A stretch of DNA of 64,000 bases from assembly GCA_038501195.1 (NCBI GenBank), contig JBBPUQ010000011.1, forward strand, positions 1,612,001-1,676,000, read 5' to 3'. Made by a program: the position numbers and the translations under genes. A model generated the notes under the pieces. That model ran no database searches. It was not told where the DNA came from and saw only the letters and a list, made by a program, of their open reading frames with translations. The number at the start of each line of letters is the position of its first letter. Position 1 is the first letter of the stretch. Positions 23,230 to 35,613 of the stretch are shown here, in pieces. The stretch comes from Nemania diffusa (Eukaryota; Ascomycota; Sordariomycetes; Xylariales; Xylariaceae).

Positions 23230-24857
23230 ATGGCGCCCGCTCCTGTCGTCGACGATTTAGACAGTAAGTCTACCTCACAGTACTCAGACAGCTGCATACT
23301 GACGGGGCCCATTACCAGTGGAATCAAACGGCCGTGAATACGGAGAGGATGAGGAGCAGAGATTGGTCAATGAAGGTATTACCGCTTGCTTGGTCTTCCC
23401 ATTCGCTCGCATCGATTGACCTCGGGGACAGAATACAAGACATGGAAGAAAAACTCGCCCTTCCTCTATGACATGGTTCTGAGGTATGCGCTATACTTGC
23501 ATTGCGGCCACCCGGTAGCTCATCCCCCTACGTGCTAACGCCCCCCGATAGCACCGCTTTGACATGGCCTACACTCACCGTGCAGTGGTTTCCCGACGTC
23601 AAGGAGCCTGAAGGCAAGGATTGCCGAATCCACCGCGTGCTGATTGGAACCCACACCTCGGATGAAAAACCAAACCACGTCCAGATCGCCGAGGTCGAGG
23701 TTCCCAAGACGAGTCGCCCCAATGTGCGCGATTACGATGAGGACCGAGGCGAGATTGGTGGCTATGGTAAGGCCTCCGCCTCCGCCGACACAGCTGCTAT
23801 GAAGTGGAAGGTGGTGCAAAGGATCGACCACCCAGGCGAGGTCAACAAGGCTCGCTATTGCCCCCAGAACCCCGACCTAATTGCCACGCTAGCCATTGAT
23901 GGCTCTATCCTCATCTTCGACCGCACCAAGCACAGCTCTGAGCCGAATGGTCTAGTGAACCCTCAGATCAAGCTACTAGGGCACCACCAAGAGGGCTTTG
24001 GACTCGACTGGAGCCCCCACACAGAAGGCGCCTTGGCATCGGGGAGCGAGGATCAGACCGTTTGTCTATGGTACGTTATTACATCACTTGTGTCTAAGTG
24101 ACCCGGCTCATCTTAGAGACTAACTGCGATCTCTAGGGATCTCAAGTCACTCCAAAGCGGCAGCAGCTCATTGGGCCCTTCCCGTCGCTTCACGCATCAT
24201 TCCAACATCGTTAACGATGTGCAATATCACCCCATATCGCGTCACTTTATTGGCAGCGTCTCAGACGATCTTACTCTACAAATTCTAGACGTCAGGCAGC
24301 CATCCAACTCCCAATCGTCCTTGGTTGCAAAAAACGGACACAGTGATGCCATCAACGCCTTGGCCTTTAACCCGTCTACCGAGGTTCTAGTGGCCACCGC
24401 ATCAGCAGATAAGACCATTGGAATATGGGATTTGCGCAATGTCAAGGAGAAGGTACACACCCTCGAAGGTCACCAGGATGCTGTCACCTCGCTCTCTTGG
24501 CACCCCCAAGAGGCCGGAATCCTAGGAAGCGCTAGTTATGACCGGCGGATCATATTCTGGGACCTTAGCCGAGTAGGTGAAGAACAGCAGCCGGATGACC
24601 AAGAAGATGGGCCTCCCGAACTGTGAGTCTCACCACCCGCATGTTTTCCCACTCTTAAATGGCAAGCTAATCGATATCTTAGACTATTCATGCACGGTGG
24701 CCACACTAATCATTTGGCCGATTTCAGCTGGAACCTGAACGACCCGTGGCTAGTCGCTAGCGCTGCTGAGGATAATATGCTGCAGGTTTGGAAAGTTGCA
24801 AAGTCGATTGTGGGCAGGGATGAGGCGGATCTCCCTCTAGATGAGCTTGGCAGGTAA
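23230..24857 (+). CDS. HAT2: Histone acetyltransferase type B subunit 2 (RBBP4-like WD40 protein)
   Basis: Six exons, 23230-23263, 23319-23375, 23432-23483, 23552-24070, 24137-24622 and 24683-24857, give 440 residues. The N-terminus has the RBBP4-family histone-binding helix (LVNEEYKTWKKNSPFLYDMV) followed by TALTWPTLTVQW. WD repeats follow, with signature ends such as VCLWDLKS, IGIWDLR, IIFWDLS and LQVWK, and the conserved segment LLFMHGGHTNHLADFSWN. Hat2 partners the Hat1 catalytic subunit in acetylating newly made histone H4 and also occurs in other chromatin complexes. The last exon reads GGC-AGG-TAA. A strong splice donor overlaps this stop, so a longer form using an exon at 24947-25073 is possible (see findings). 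The gene is divergent from XRN1. Confidence 0.94.
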
Positions 24858-25073
24858 AAATGAGAGGTGGCACATTAACATCTAATCCAAGGCGATGGTT
24901 CAGGAGAGGAAGCGACGTCAGCTTGGATTGCTGACACTTGGTTCAGTAGGGACTTGAAAGGAAGCAAGGGCAGGCGCAGATACCTATATGATCAAGAAAG
25001 AACAGAACGCATTCAGCGTCGGCGGGCCGCTCGCTCGCTAAGTGGCGGCGAACGCCCGGCCCATGAAGAGTAA

Positions 25074-26008
25074 CCAGCTGTTCTCTCGGGACCTATGGCG
25101 GCCTCGCTATTTCGCATACTAGAGGGGCCTGTATTAATAATATTTGCGCTGCTACTTATCAACTATGACTTAGAGGCACCATAGTCCTATCACACATTGC
25201 AGCGGCAATTATGCTAGTAATTGACAACCTTGCCTGCTCTTCGAGTGTTTATCAGTCGTTCTGAATCTTTCGGTTTTCCTTTTCGCTAGAGTTCCGGCTA
25301 CTGTTGGTATATCTAGAAGGGTAAATCCCATTTGAGTGATGACTTGACCTAGGTAGAAAAACAGGCTGCCTATCGTTCTACAAAATGCATAGGAACTACG
25401 GTGACGGCGACGCATCCTACCTAGGCTTGGTCCAGAGTATCTATCGGCAATACTAGATAGATACGAACTGTGTTGTCGTGGCCAGCCCAGCGTGGCTGAA
25501 TATCGACATGGTAACTCTACAGGGAAAATAAACGAACCTAATTACAAGTAATGAGAAACGTCATTTAGTCGCCCGTGAGGCCGGAAATACCTTGGTCATC
25601 AACACTGCTATCACGATGATCTCTCGTGGCCCTCCCAATGACCCGCATCAGGCGTAATCAGCTATCTCGGCCTGCGGATACAATTTAAGATACATCACCA
25701 CCATCACGGCTCTTTCACTGCAGCCCTTAGGTGGCGGTCGATCAGTATAACGGGGAAGTAGACCTTCATCAGATCAACAACTCGGAGCAATTCAACGGTG
25801 GCGCAGCGCAGTCCTCATGTTAACTCGCTGCTACATTCCCCCACGTCTCTGGTTTCGATTTTCCGCGCGAGAAGCGGCGTGTCACGTTAAACATTAACAA
25901 AAGCCATGTTCTCATAACATTTCCCCAATGTATATCGAATGTAACTTTTAGCTATACACGTCCGCGGCCCGGGCTATCAACAGGGCCACAGCCTCAACCT
26001 GTCGACTC
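25074..26008. other. Intergenic region downstream of HAT2
   Basis: About 0.9 kb without a supported gene. It carries the HAT2 3' region and the 3' end of the pseudogene on the opposite strand. Confidence 0.5.
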
Positions 26009-27857
26009 TCATGCCCCCCACAGACCCGGAGAATAGACCTTATCTGTTTTTGAAAAGGCCCAAGGCGAATATACCCCGGCCGACGACGACACATCAGAGA
26101 CGGGAGACATAGTCGTGCTGTACCGGCCCTGAAGTGCCCCCTGCACCGGCGACGTACTAGCCGTGGGCGAAAACAAGCTCACCAAAATGCACCCGTGCGT
26201 CGTAGTGTTATAGACATACGAGCCGCTGAAATTCCCGGCGGTCTGCTGCTTCGCATCGCTAGCACCTACAGTTTCACAGAGTCAGCAGCCAGTCTCGCAC
26301 CGAAGAAGGGAAAGGGGTATGGGATAGGCCGGGGGGTTTCTTCGCGGCTAGGATCGTGAACACGAGACCTACATCCGAAATACGCTAGGTCGAAGGCGTG
26401 GAAACAGCCGGCCTGGAAGAGCTCGATGTCTTGCTCCTCACCACATCCCGTCTGGTCGTCGGCCCACTGCATTTCTGCAATCACGGCATGTCGCCGTCCC
26501 TGTCGGCATAATAGGCCTGGGAAAATCCGGATGTGCTCTCGGCCTTGAGCGTGTAAGAGGCGGCACACCAGGAGGCCACCACGCCCTGCACGCCAGCCTC
26601 GGTGATGGGTTGGTATCTCGGTGAGGGGAGAGATCGGGCCGCGGTCGAAGTCGCGTTCTAGTACTTAGCCCGGCACAGGTTCGCGCGTACAGCCCGGGTC
26701 TTTACACGTTGTCGTGGTCGACCCTAGGTATTCCAATACACTATATTCCACGTCACAGCAAGAGGCCGTCGTCTCTTCACGACAGCTTGAGTTGTCGGGG
26801 TCACCGCCTCCGCCTCCGCCCCCTCCTGAATCAGTGCAACCCGGTCCAATGCAATTCTGTCCGGAAGAGTAGAATAGTCCGATACAGCCACACATACCTA
26901 TACAGCCCGAACCACCACTACAGTTTATGTGGCATGAGGAGCCGCAGGTCTGGCCGGCTCGGCACATGGGCTTCGGTGATCCCGTCGACACTTTTATTAT
27001 ACTTGAGAAGCCTAAAGGAGGTGGCGGGGCTGGCGCTGTTGAAGTGGTGGCGGGGGTTGGCACGGGCCCGGGACTGTACGCCCAGATGATGGGCGTCCCG
27101 GTGGAATCACCCGTAGATGGCGCCGATGTTGAAGTTGGATGTGATACGGTTCCCGAGTTTAGTGCAGTTCCAAGATTGAAAGTCGTTCCCCAGACAACAT
27201 TCGGAATTCAATGGTTTGAGAGGTGATCGCTGAGCCTCTATAACTATGCTAGTGGTCTCGCCGGCAGATGTCGTCAATCCCGCCGCTGATAGTGATAGTT
27301 GTCTCCCAAGTGTCCCTATACGTGATAGTAATAGGGTCGAGGCCTTCCGTGTCTCAGTTTTATCTCCCAATGCCGCGCATTTGGCATCGTTCCAGTCCCT
27401 CAGCGCAGTCTGTGCAGATGCCAGATGTCCTGACGCATCCACGAACATACCGAGTATCTGCGAGCCCGGAGAATCTGGAGTGCAGAGCTGAGTGCAGAGC
27501 TGAGCGCCGGCCTTGCTGAACTCCTAGTCGGCCACTCGCTGTGTGAATTGTCGAATAATGCCACCAAACCCCTTGTTTTCGATCTGAGACCCAGCATACA
27601 CACCCATGATGGCTGGGCCAAATTTAGCAAACAATATGGTTGGGCTACCATCTGTTTGTGGTTCCACTGCGCCAGCGAGCGAGCGCCAGACCCGCGGCCA
27701 TGACCGCATCATTTTGATTGCTACCCTGGTCAGGCCATTGGAAGATCTCAATGTCCTGTATCTGCGCCTGAGAATCAAAGGTCGTCCAAGGCAAAGATAA
27801 TAACGTCACTAGCTGGACGAATAACGAGGACCAACGAGACCCGGGCGGGAGCTTCAT
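26009..27857 (-). pseudogene. Broken gene for a cysteine-rich secreted protein of unknown family
   Basis: Read on the minus strand from an ATG at 27857, there is a hydrophobic signal-like start (SLFVQLVTLLSLPW), then about 600 codons that keep protein-like composition only if the frame changes repeatedly. Visible lesions are a frame change near 27680, an in-frame TAG at 27524-27526, a one-base shift at a G run near 27110, a TAA at 26665-26667, and frameshifts near 26615 and 26487. The middle part is rich in Thr/Pro, then Gly/Cys (about ten cysteines over 60 residues near 26800-26960). A probable intron near 26240-26370 precedes a last exon ending at TGA 26009. I do not recognise the family. 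The signal peptide, cysteines and NXT sites suggest a secreted glycoprotein. Assembly error is unlikely to explain so many lesions. Confidence 0.7.
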
Positions 27858-29707
27858 GGTGTAATGCTGCCTCAGGAGGCTCCTAAGCCTCTCCATACAA
27901 GTGTGCTTTCAGTAACGTGCTGTCAGAGGATAAAGTAACCAGACCCGATAGGGTGGTTAAATCTATGGATTTGGCTACTGCGTACTCGTATATATAAGGG
28001 CCCTTCGGTCCCCCTATGAATCTAGAAGGTCAATAAGCAATCGATTTATCTATTAAGCCCTATACTACACCCTTCTTCCTAGCTGCTATGAGACTTCTAT
28101 TCACTCTGTGGCCTTCTTCTCCGACACATTCTCACCCGTGAGTTCGATTTTACCTTCATTCATACCCTATGTATCGTCTAGCACTGTTCAGAATTGTACC
28201 ATGGACCATCACATGATGATTTCACTATAATCAGTAAAGCTATGCCTTATTATGCATTCGTGGATCGCGCTCTATGATATGTGATCCTTTCAGACGTAAT
28301 CGGACCTATATTAGATATTATGAGGGCACCTAAATATAACTCTAGCACTTTGTCTAAAACATATTAAGGACTCCGTAGGACAGGTACAATTCAAGCCGTA
28401 TACCCTTCACCGATTTATTAGATGGACGCTGCTTAGAGGCGCGGACAATGCAGCACGGAAGTCAGACTATATCAGTCATGTACAGTTAGATGGTCAGGTA
28501 TCTTGACATGCCACTGAAAGCTCGAGAGCTATTTATGCCAAGCAGCTTGAGATGAAATCCCGTGGTGTGCATTCCATCGATGTCTAAAAGTACAGATATC
28601 GCGAAACACGAGCCCGATGGCCGACGACAACGATCTGAGCGACATTCTATCTTGGGTTGGGCGTAGTTGGGCCTGCAGACGTGACGACCAAGGCAATATC
28701 TCCGCACGAGAACTCGGCAGGGAGAAAAGGACTTGGATCGAAGAAGAGCTTAAGTACCTCGAGGAGAGTGTCTACCTTGAGGTGTGGAATAGATAGCATC
28801 TGGCCTCAAACGACGTCAAACAGGTGGGAGAATTGGAGGAATTTCCCCCTTTGGGCTCTGACTCGGCTTGCCTGGAGATGCTATTAACTCTACGAGAGGG
28901 GACTTTCGCAGAAATCCTTTTTTTCCGTCTCTCGTGCGAAAAGTGAAATTTCATAGTATATGTTATCGATCTGTAGTGTTTTAAAAACATTGTCACTAAC
29001 AACACATAAAGCGGCATCTACATGTAGATAGCGGAGGCTCTGCTCTAGGCATATCCTATGTACCCAGGCACCCTATCATTATGCGTAGATACCTACATAC
29101 CTAGGGACCCGCTTGCCATGTGGGGATCTAGGGTCTTACAGCCTGCTTACATATGCCTTAAGGTACCTCTAATTCTGCACCTACCTGAATACCTACGCAA
29201 GTGCCTTACGTAAACAGCCTAGACCACTAGCTCAGTAGCAGGTACCGTAGATGGATGCCTACATCCTACCTAAGGTAGGTAGGCACTTCGGACACTCTAC
29301 ATCTTGTCGTCCATGTTTTATTATGCAGGCGTGTCGTTTTCACTGTCGCCTGTCCATTGATGGCCATCTTTCCACTTCTTGTTGTTTCAAGTAGAACCGA
29401 CAGCCAGTAACCCCGAGCTCATTGTGCAGATCACGACTTTTTTTATTTTCATTGCCTCCTCCTTTCAACCCTGTACACGTCGAAGCGCAACCACTCCTAG
29501 GCTGCTCATCCATCGCCCCCTTGTTCAACACTGCGTACCTATCTATTCCGTACCTAGCTACCAGCTCAGCGGCCGAGAGCTTTAACTACAACAACCTCTG
29601 GAATCTGTATCCGGACAGACTTTTATCTCGGATTATCCGAGCCACGTGGATATTAATAGTAGATATTCCCAGACGTCGTCGCTTGGGCGAATGACTCCCA
29701 TGCGGGA
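27858..29707. other. Intergenic region upstream of NEO1
   Basis: A 1.8-kb gap. The part at 28000-28480 shows nothing. A short open frame lies at 28617-28796. From 29040 to 29290 there is a dense group of TACCTA/TAGGTACC motifs, followed by the presumed NEO1 promoter and leader. Confidence 0.5.
28617..28796 (+). CDS. Possible small charged protein or gene remnant (59 aa)
   Basis: This ORF starts MADDNDLSDILSWVG and has a charged helical stretch, GREKRTWIEEELKYLEES, that looks more protein-like than random sequence. It has no recognised domain, and its neighbourhood contains a pseudogene, so it may be the remnant of a larger gene. Confidence that it is expressed is low. Confidence 0.22.
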   Translation: MADDNDLSDILSWVGRSWACRRDDQGNISARELGREKRTWIEEELKYLEESVYLEVWNR

Positions 29708-29807
29708 ATGCCGCGCACACCTCCATACCGTCCAACCGAGCCGCCCGATTCTCCTCTGCTCGATCCCGACTCGGACGCCGACCTCGATCTCGACCTCGAA
29801 GAGCTAG
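29691..29807 (+). promoter_or_regulatory. Overlapping upstream ORF at the NEO1 start
   Basis: An ATG 17 bases before the NEO1 start opens a 38-codon frame that ends at TAG 29805-29807, inside the NEO1 coding region. If it lies in the transcript it could reduce NEO1 translation. Transcript ends are unknown. Confidence 0.35.
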
Positions 29808-32800
29808 ACCCTACTACATCGTCGGCTGGTGCCCATGGCGCCGGGTTCTTGCGCGCAGAGCCGAGACCCGAACAAAGAGCACCGCCTATTGCTCTCCGCA
29901 GTCTTCGGATGAGTGGCTTGAGAAGATCCGCCAAACGAAGTCGCGGCTATGGCGAGCTTGGCCGCGACAGGGTCGGCAGCGAGGACGCCGTGCCTCTAGT
30001 GGACGACGACGCGCAAGACCAGCGCTATTCAGACGGGAGTAGAACTGCCGGTGACGATGCGCCTCTTTTACGGGAACAAAATGCTCGCTCGCAACAACGT
30101 CCCGCCACTCGCGGGCTTCAGGCGCTTGCCCAGATGAGTTCGAACCTCAGGATTCCCAGCTTCATGTCCGGCCACGGCGCGCGCCAGCAGGGTGGCCGCG
30201 CCGGCGAGGGCGCCGATGACGACGTTGACCAGGAGCTCGAAGATCCTTCAGCCTCTAGAATCGTTGCCGTAGGCTTGTCCCAGACAACACGCTACCCGCC
30301 GAATCTGGTTTCCAATGCCAAATATACCGCCTTCACATTTCTCCCCGTCACTCTTTATAACGAGTTTTCCTTCTTCTTTAATTTATACTTTCTCCTAGTT
30401 GCATTGTCACAGGCCATTCCACAACTGCGCATAGGCTACCTGTCGACGTATATTGCCCCATTAGCTTTTGTCCTTGTTATCACTATGGGGAAGGAGGCAT
30501 ATGACGATATCGAAAGACGTCGGAGAGATAACGAAGCTAACTCGGAGGCATATACCGTTCTTAACTTTAGTGATGCAGACCGTAACTCTGCAAATAATAT
30601 TATCTCATCATCACTGCGAAATCGTCACCAACGCCCATTTATGCGGCGGGATAGGCTATCAGATATTCGCGAGGAAGAAGAACAGATCGAGGGAGAGGGA
30701 TTGAACGAATCGCCGTCTTGTATCCAAGAAGTGAGCAAGAAATCTCGTGACCTGAAGGTTGGCGATGTCTTGAAACTCAGCAAAGGCCAACGCGTGCCTG
30801 CAGATGTGGTCATCTTGCAGTGCTCGACAATGGACTCCTCGCAGGATCGAAATGGAGACGTTGACCTGAGTTCATTATTGATTGACACTGATGTAGATCA
30901 CGCTAGCGAAAATGGCTCTACGTACATAACAACCGGCAAGGCAGGCGATCGAGACAATTCGCAGTCCGGCGGGGAGTCCTCCGGTGAGACCTTTATCAGG
31001 ACAGACCAGCTTGACGGAGAAACAGACTGGAAACTTCGAGTTGCCTCTGCCCTCACACAATCACTTCCTTTGGCGGAGTTCACCCGCGTGAGGGTCACCG
31101 CTGGGAAGCCAGACAAGAAAGTCAATGAGTTCGTTGGTACGGTTGAAATCCTCCCGTTCAAGGGTGGTACGAGAAGGGACCGACCAAGTTCTGGAGATAC
31201 GGCAGATCTCAGCCAAACTGCCCCCTTGTCTATTGATAACACAGCGTGGGCGAATACCGTTGTTGCCTCGCAAGTTACCACAATGGCAGTCGTCGTTTAT
31301 ACCGGTCCACAGACGCGATCAGCTCTGTCTACTGCTCCTTCTCGATCTAAAACCGGGCTGTTGGAGTATGAAATCAATTCTCTAACCAAGATCCTATGTG
31401 CACTTACACTGGCCCTCTCTATCATTCTCGTGGCTCTAGAAGGGTTTGGCAATACCGAAGGGAACGTGTGGTATGTCAAAATTACGCGCTTCCTGGTTCT
31501 ATTCTCTACCATTGTGCCCATTAGTCTTCGGGTCAATCTAGACATGGGGAAAAGTGTTTATTCCTGGTTCATACAACGAGATGGTGATATACGTGGCGCG
31601 GTAGTCAGGACTAGCACTATTCCGGAAGACCTAGGACGTATTGAATACCTACTCAGCGACAAGACTGGCACATTAACCCAGAATGAGATGGAAATGAAGA
31701 AGATCCATGTTGGCACCGTATCGTATGCTAATGAAGCGATGGACGAAGTTGCTTCTTACGTGCGACAAGGGTTTGGTGTCAAGTCAAGCAGCCAGGCCCT
31801 AGTCACACCATCGTCGACACACAACATCACTACCGGAGCCGTAGCAACTCGAACTAGACGGGAAATTGGCTCTAGAGTCCGAGATGTGGTACTCGCCCTA
31901 GCGCTATGTCATAATGTTACTCCAACCATGGAAGAAGAAGACGGCCACAACACCACTTCGTACCAGGCTTCATCCCCCGATGAAATCGCGATAGTCCGTT
32001 GGACAGAATCCGTCGGTCTTCGTTTAACATACCGAGATCGGAAGCGAATGGTCTTAGAGTCAACAGAATCTAAGAAGATTGTAGTTCAGGTGCGAATACT
32101 AGACGTATTTCCTTTCACGTCTGATGGGAAACGCATGGGTATCATTGTGCAATTTGACGAAGATAGACATGCGTCCCCTCACAGTCTTGGTGCTGGAGAA
32201 ATCTGGTTCTATCAAAAAGGTGCCGATACGGTGATGGGATCTATAGTCGCCGCGAATGACTGGTTGGATGAGGAAACAGCGAACATGGCCCGGGAAGGTC
32301 TGAGGACGTTGGTTGTAGGACGTAAGAGGCTTTCGCATGATCAGTACCGAGAGTTCTCTGCTGCTCACCAGGATGCTGCACTTGCCATCAATGGTCGCGA
32401 GGCTGCTATGCAGCGTGTCATTACTCGTTTCCTCGAAAACGACTTGGAGCTATTGGGAGTCACGGGTGTCGAAGACAAACTACAGAAGGATGTCAAGCCG
32501 TCTTTGGAACTATTGCGCAATGCCGGCATCAAGATCTGGATGCTGACGGGCGACAAGGTCGAAACGGCGAGGTGTGTCGCTGTAAGTTCCAAGCTAGTCG
32601 CTAGGGGTCAGTATATATACACCGTCACCAAGCTTAAGCGCAAGGATAATGCACAAGACCACCTCGATTTTCTCCGGAGCAAGCCGGATTCCTGCTTGCT
32701 TATCGACGGGGAGAGCCTGTCGCTATTGCTTACACACTTCAGCGCCGAATTCATATCGGTAGCCGTACAACTACCAACAGTGGTAGCTTGTCGATGCTCC

Positions 32801-33795
32801 CCCACGCAAAAGGCAGATATTGCGAAATTGATTAAGGAATTCACTAAGAAACGTGTGTGCTGTATCGGCGATGGTGGCAACGACGTGTCCATGATCCAAG
32901 CCGCAGATGTGGGAGTCGGGATCGTGGGCAAAGAAGGGCGACAAGCTAGCTTGGCTGCAGACTTCTCGATTGAACATTTCTGTCACCTTACGAAACTGCT
33001 TGTGTGGCACGGCCGCAATAGTTACAAGCGCAGCGCGAAACTGGCTCAGTTTGTGATCCACCGCGGCCTCATTGTTGCTGTATGCCAGACCGTGTACAGC
33101 ATCGCCATCAAGTTTGAACCCGAGGGTCTTTACAAGGTACAAATTCCTTCTCCTCCCTCGGTTTGTAGTGTGCTTATTATCTATAGGACTGGCTTCTGGT
33201 GGGCTATGCGACGGTCTACACTGCAGCCCCGGTGCTGTCACTCGTGCTGGACAAGGACGTCAATGAAAACGTTGCCAATCTGTATCCCGAGCTGTACAAG
33301 GAACTGACTTCTGGCCGATCTCTGTCCTATCGCACCTTTTTCGTGTGGGTGCTGGTGTCGATATACCAGGGTAGCGTAATACAGGGTCTGTCGCAACTAC
33401 TCACCGAGGTAGATGGAAAGCGGATGGTAGCGGTGAGCTACACGGTGCTCGTGCTCAATGAGCTCCTTATGGTGGCCATTGAGATCACAACATGGCATCT
33501 CGTCATGATACTCTGCATCACAGGGACATTCCTCTTTTTCATCAGCTCCATTCCTTTCCTAGGGGGTTACTTTGATCTCGAATTTGTCTCCACATTGTAA
33601 GTGCTCTTATTAGCGTAACGTAGACGGCTGGCGAGGGTCAGTGATGACTAACGTGGTGGCTAACGTGATGGTGGCAGGGGATTCTTGTGGCGCGTCCTTG
33701 CAATCAGCTCCATCTCTCTTATCCCTCCATACGCGGGCAAGATCATCAGGAGGACGATTAAGCCCCCATCGTATAGAAAAGTACAAGGCATATAA
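29708..33795 (+). CDS. NEO1: P4-type phospholipid flippase, Neo1/ATP9 subfamily
   Basis: Three exons, 29708-33136, 33187-33596 and 33678-33795, give 1318 residues. The first 180 residues are acidic, Ser-rich and probably disordered. Next come the P4-ATPase landmarks: the first membrane pair (FLPVTLYNEFSFFFNLYFLL), the actuator DGET at 436-439, the phosphorylation motif DKTGTLTQ with Asp651, the TGDK hinge at 947, and GDGGNDVSM near 1054. A C-terminal set of membrane helices ends with PPSYRKVQGI. The short loop form and the segment GIVGKEGRQASLAADFSI fit the Neo1 branch. Neo1 acts in Golgi/endosomal membranes, moving aminophospholipids to the cytosolic leaflet, and does not need a Cdc50 subunit. 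An out-of-frame ATG at 29691 starts a short uORF that overlaps the main start. Confidence 0.95.
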
Positions 33796-35613
33796 TGACG
33801 GCGACGATGATATGATACGCATAGGGTGTCAGCATAGATGGTTTGGCGTTTGCGGCTTTGATGCAGGGTCTTCTTGTCTGGCTTTCCACGGTTCGAGAAG
33901 CTAGAAACAACCACCATAGTTACAATACTATTTGCCGGCAGCGACTTGGAGAATTGGTATAACTGCATTCAATTGTCCCTTGTTCGTCAGTGTATATAGG
34001 TATACATATATTCAAATCAAACCGAGGGTACAGTGCTATCTATCAAGCGGATATTATTACGTGCTTCGACAAAATTATATTACGCATAATAGATCTGTGA
34101 AACCAAAGGCATTCTGAGGCGTATGTCGTCATTCTGACTAAGCAGCCCCGGTGGCTTCTGGTCATCACGGTACGCGTATATTGTACCTATTATACTATTA
34201 CTATTAGGTAGGCAGGTTAGGTATGTACCTAGCTCCTAACTGTCATCTGAACAATACCTTTACCTATCGATCGAAATAGGACTCAAGTCAATAATTAAAT
34301 AGTGTCTTGGATTCGGTCAGGTGGGCTATAAGTGATTCATATGCATTCCTCGCCTCGCAAAAGCTGAATATTACGAATTTCTGTGGTCGGGCCGCAGGAA
34401 CGCTGCTGTGTCATTTCGTCCTCGTCTGGCACTCCTGGCTAATACAAGTCAGCATTGGTGGTACATGCTAGCGTTTCGCTAGGTAGAGTTGGGTTGTTTT
34501 TGCAAGGGTTGCGTGCGTAGCCGAGGGACTTATCGCAGACTCTCGCCACTGTCTACTTACTTGTACTCGAAATCATGTGTTGTTACCTACATGGTATGTA
34601 GTGTGCGGCTTCTCTCGTGGTAAATAGCGTAAGTCATAGAGCTGACCAACAGCCATTGAACTTCTGTACAGCGTACACATTCTATAGCGCATCGACGAGA
34701 CTGATATGTTGTATCGATAAAGATTAATATTGCGGCTACAGGTGTCTGAATCTAGCGTCGCGCTAATATTAGGTAAAAGCACGTATAGGTGATGAACCGT
34801 TGAGAACCAGATGAATCTAGTGCCTAATCAGACGGCGCTAATAGCACAACACTGAATGTTCGCGCTGCTGCAAGGGTGCGCATGTCTTATCCTAGCCTAG
34901 GTAGATTTAACCCGATCTGGTAACTTACCTAGGTAGCTTAGCTAGCTTAGCTACTTGTAGGGGGCGTGGTAGGGGGTAGGGGTATGCTAGGTACAGTACA
35001 ATGGCAAGCCCAGGCAGGGGGGGACAAGGAGCTCACTCACTGATTTGCGCCCATGCGGCGGCGGCGGCGGCGACGACGGTTCCTCCCCGCTCTCGCACGA
35101 TGCTTGCCTGCATTGCATGCTTGTCGGTGCAGGTTGACGTAAAGCGTCATTTGACAATTCCAACCAAGCAACCGAATGTTTTCATTCTCTCTCGCTCCTC
35201 TCTCTAGTCTACCTACACTACACTGGATAGATACCCATCTATCCCCCACCACCTCCACCTCCATCTCCGCCTCTCCGCTCTCGCCCTCACCCTCCTCTCA
35301 ATTCTACCCCAGATCAACCCCATATTAATTGGGCTCGAACTTGTTCCGGTGGTTGGCCAGTCACCTGGTCTCTCGTCTCTCTTTTTTCTCCATCCCACCC
35401 ACTTGCCCTCTGCTTCGCGTCTGGATATCAACCGCCTCTCTTCAAGGAACACAAATAGAGAGGGATCAGGGAGAACGATATTCGCGCTTGTTTTGCCGTC
35501 TACCTGGTCTACCTATTATTTCCCTTTATACGCAGTAGCTCTGCTCTCCCAGTCGCAAGGCGACTCACATCTTCGGTCTCTCCTCTAATAAGCCTCGGGC
35601 GCCCAACGCAACC
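33796..35613. other. Intergenic region: NEO1 3' end and glycogen synthase promoter/leader
   Basis: A 1.8-kb gap without a supported gene. TAGGTACC-type motifs occur near 34190-34260 and 34890-34990. A CT-rich tract from about 35200 to 35590 fits a fungal promoter and leader just before the glycogen synthase start. Confidence 0.55.

Noticed and set aside
24947..25073. Exon after HAT2 considered as a separate small gene
   Set aside because: It has no ATG at its start and only makes sense as an alternative last exon of HAT2, so it is reported as a finding rather than a gene.
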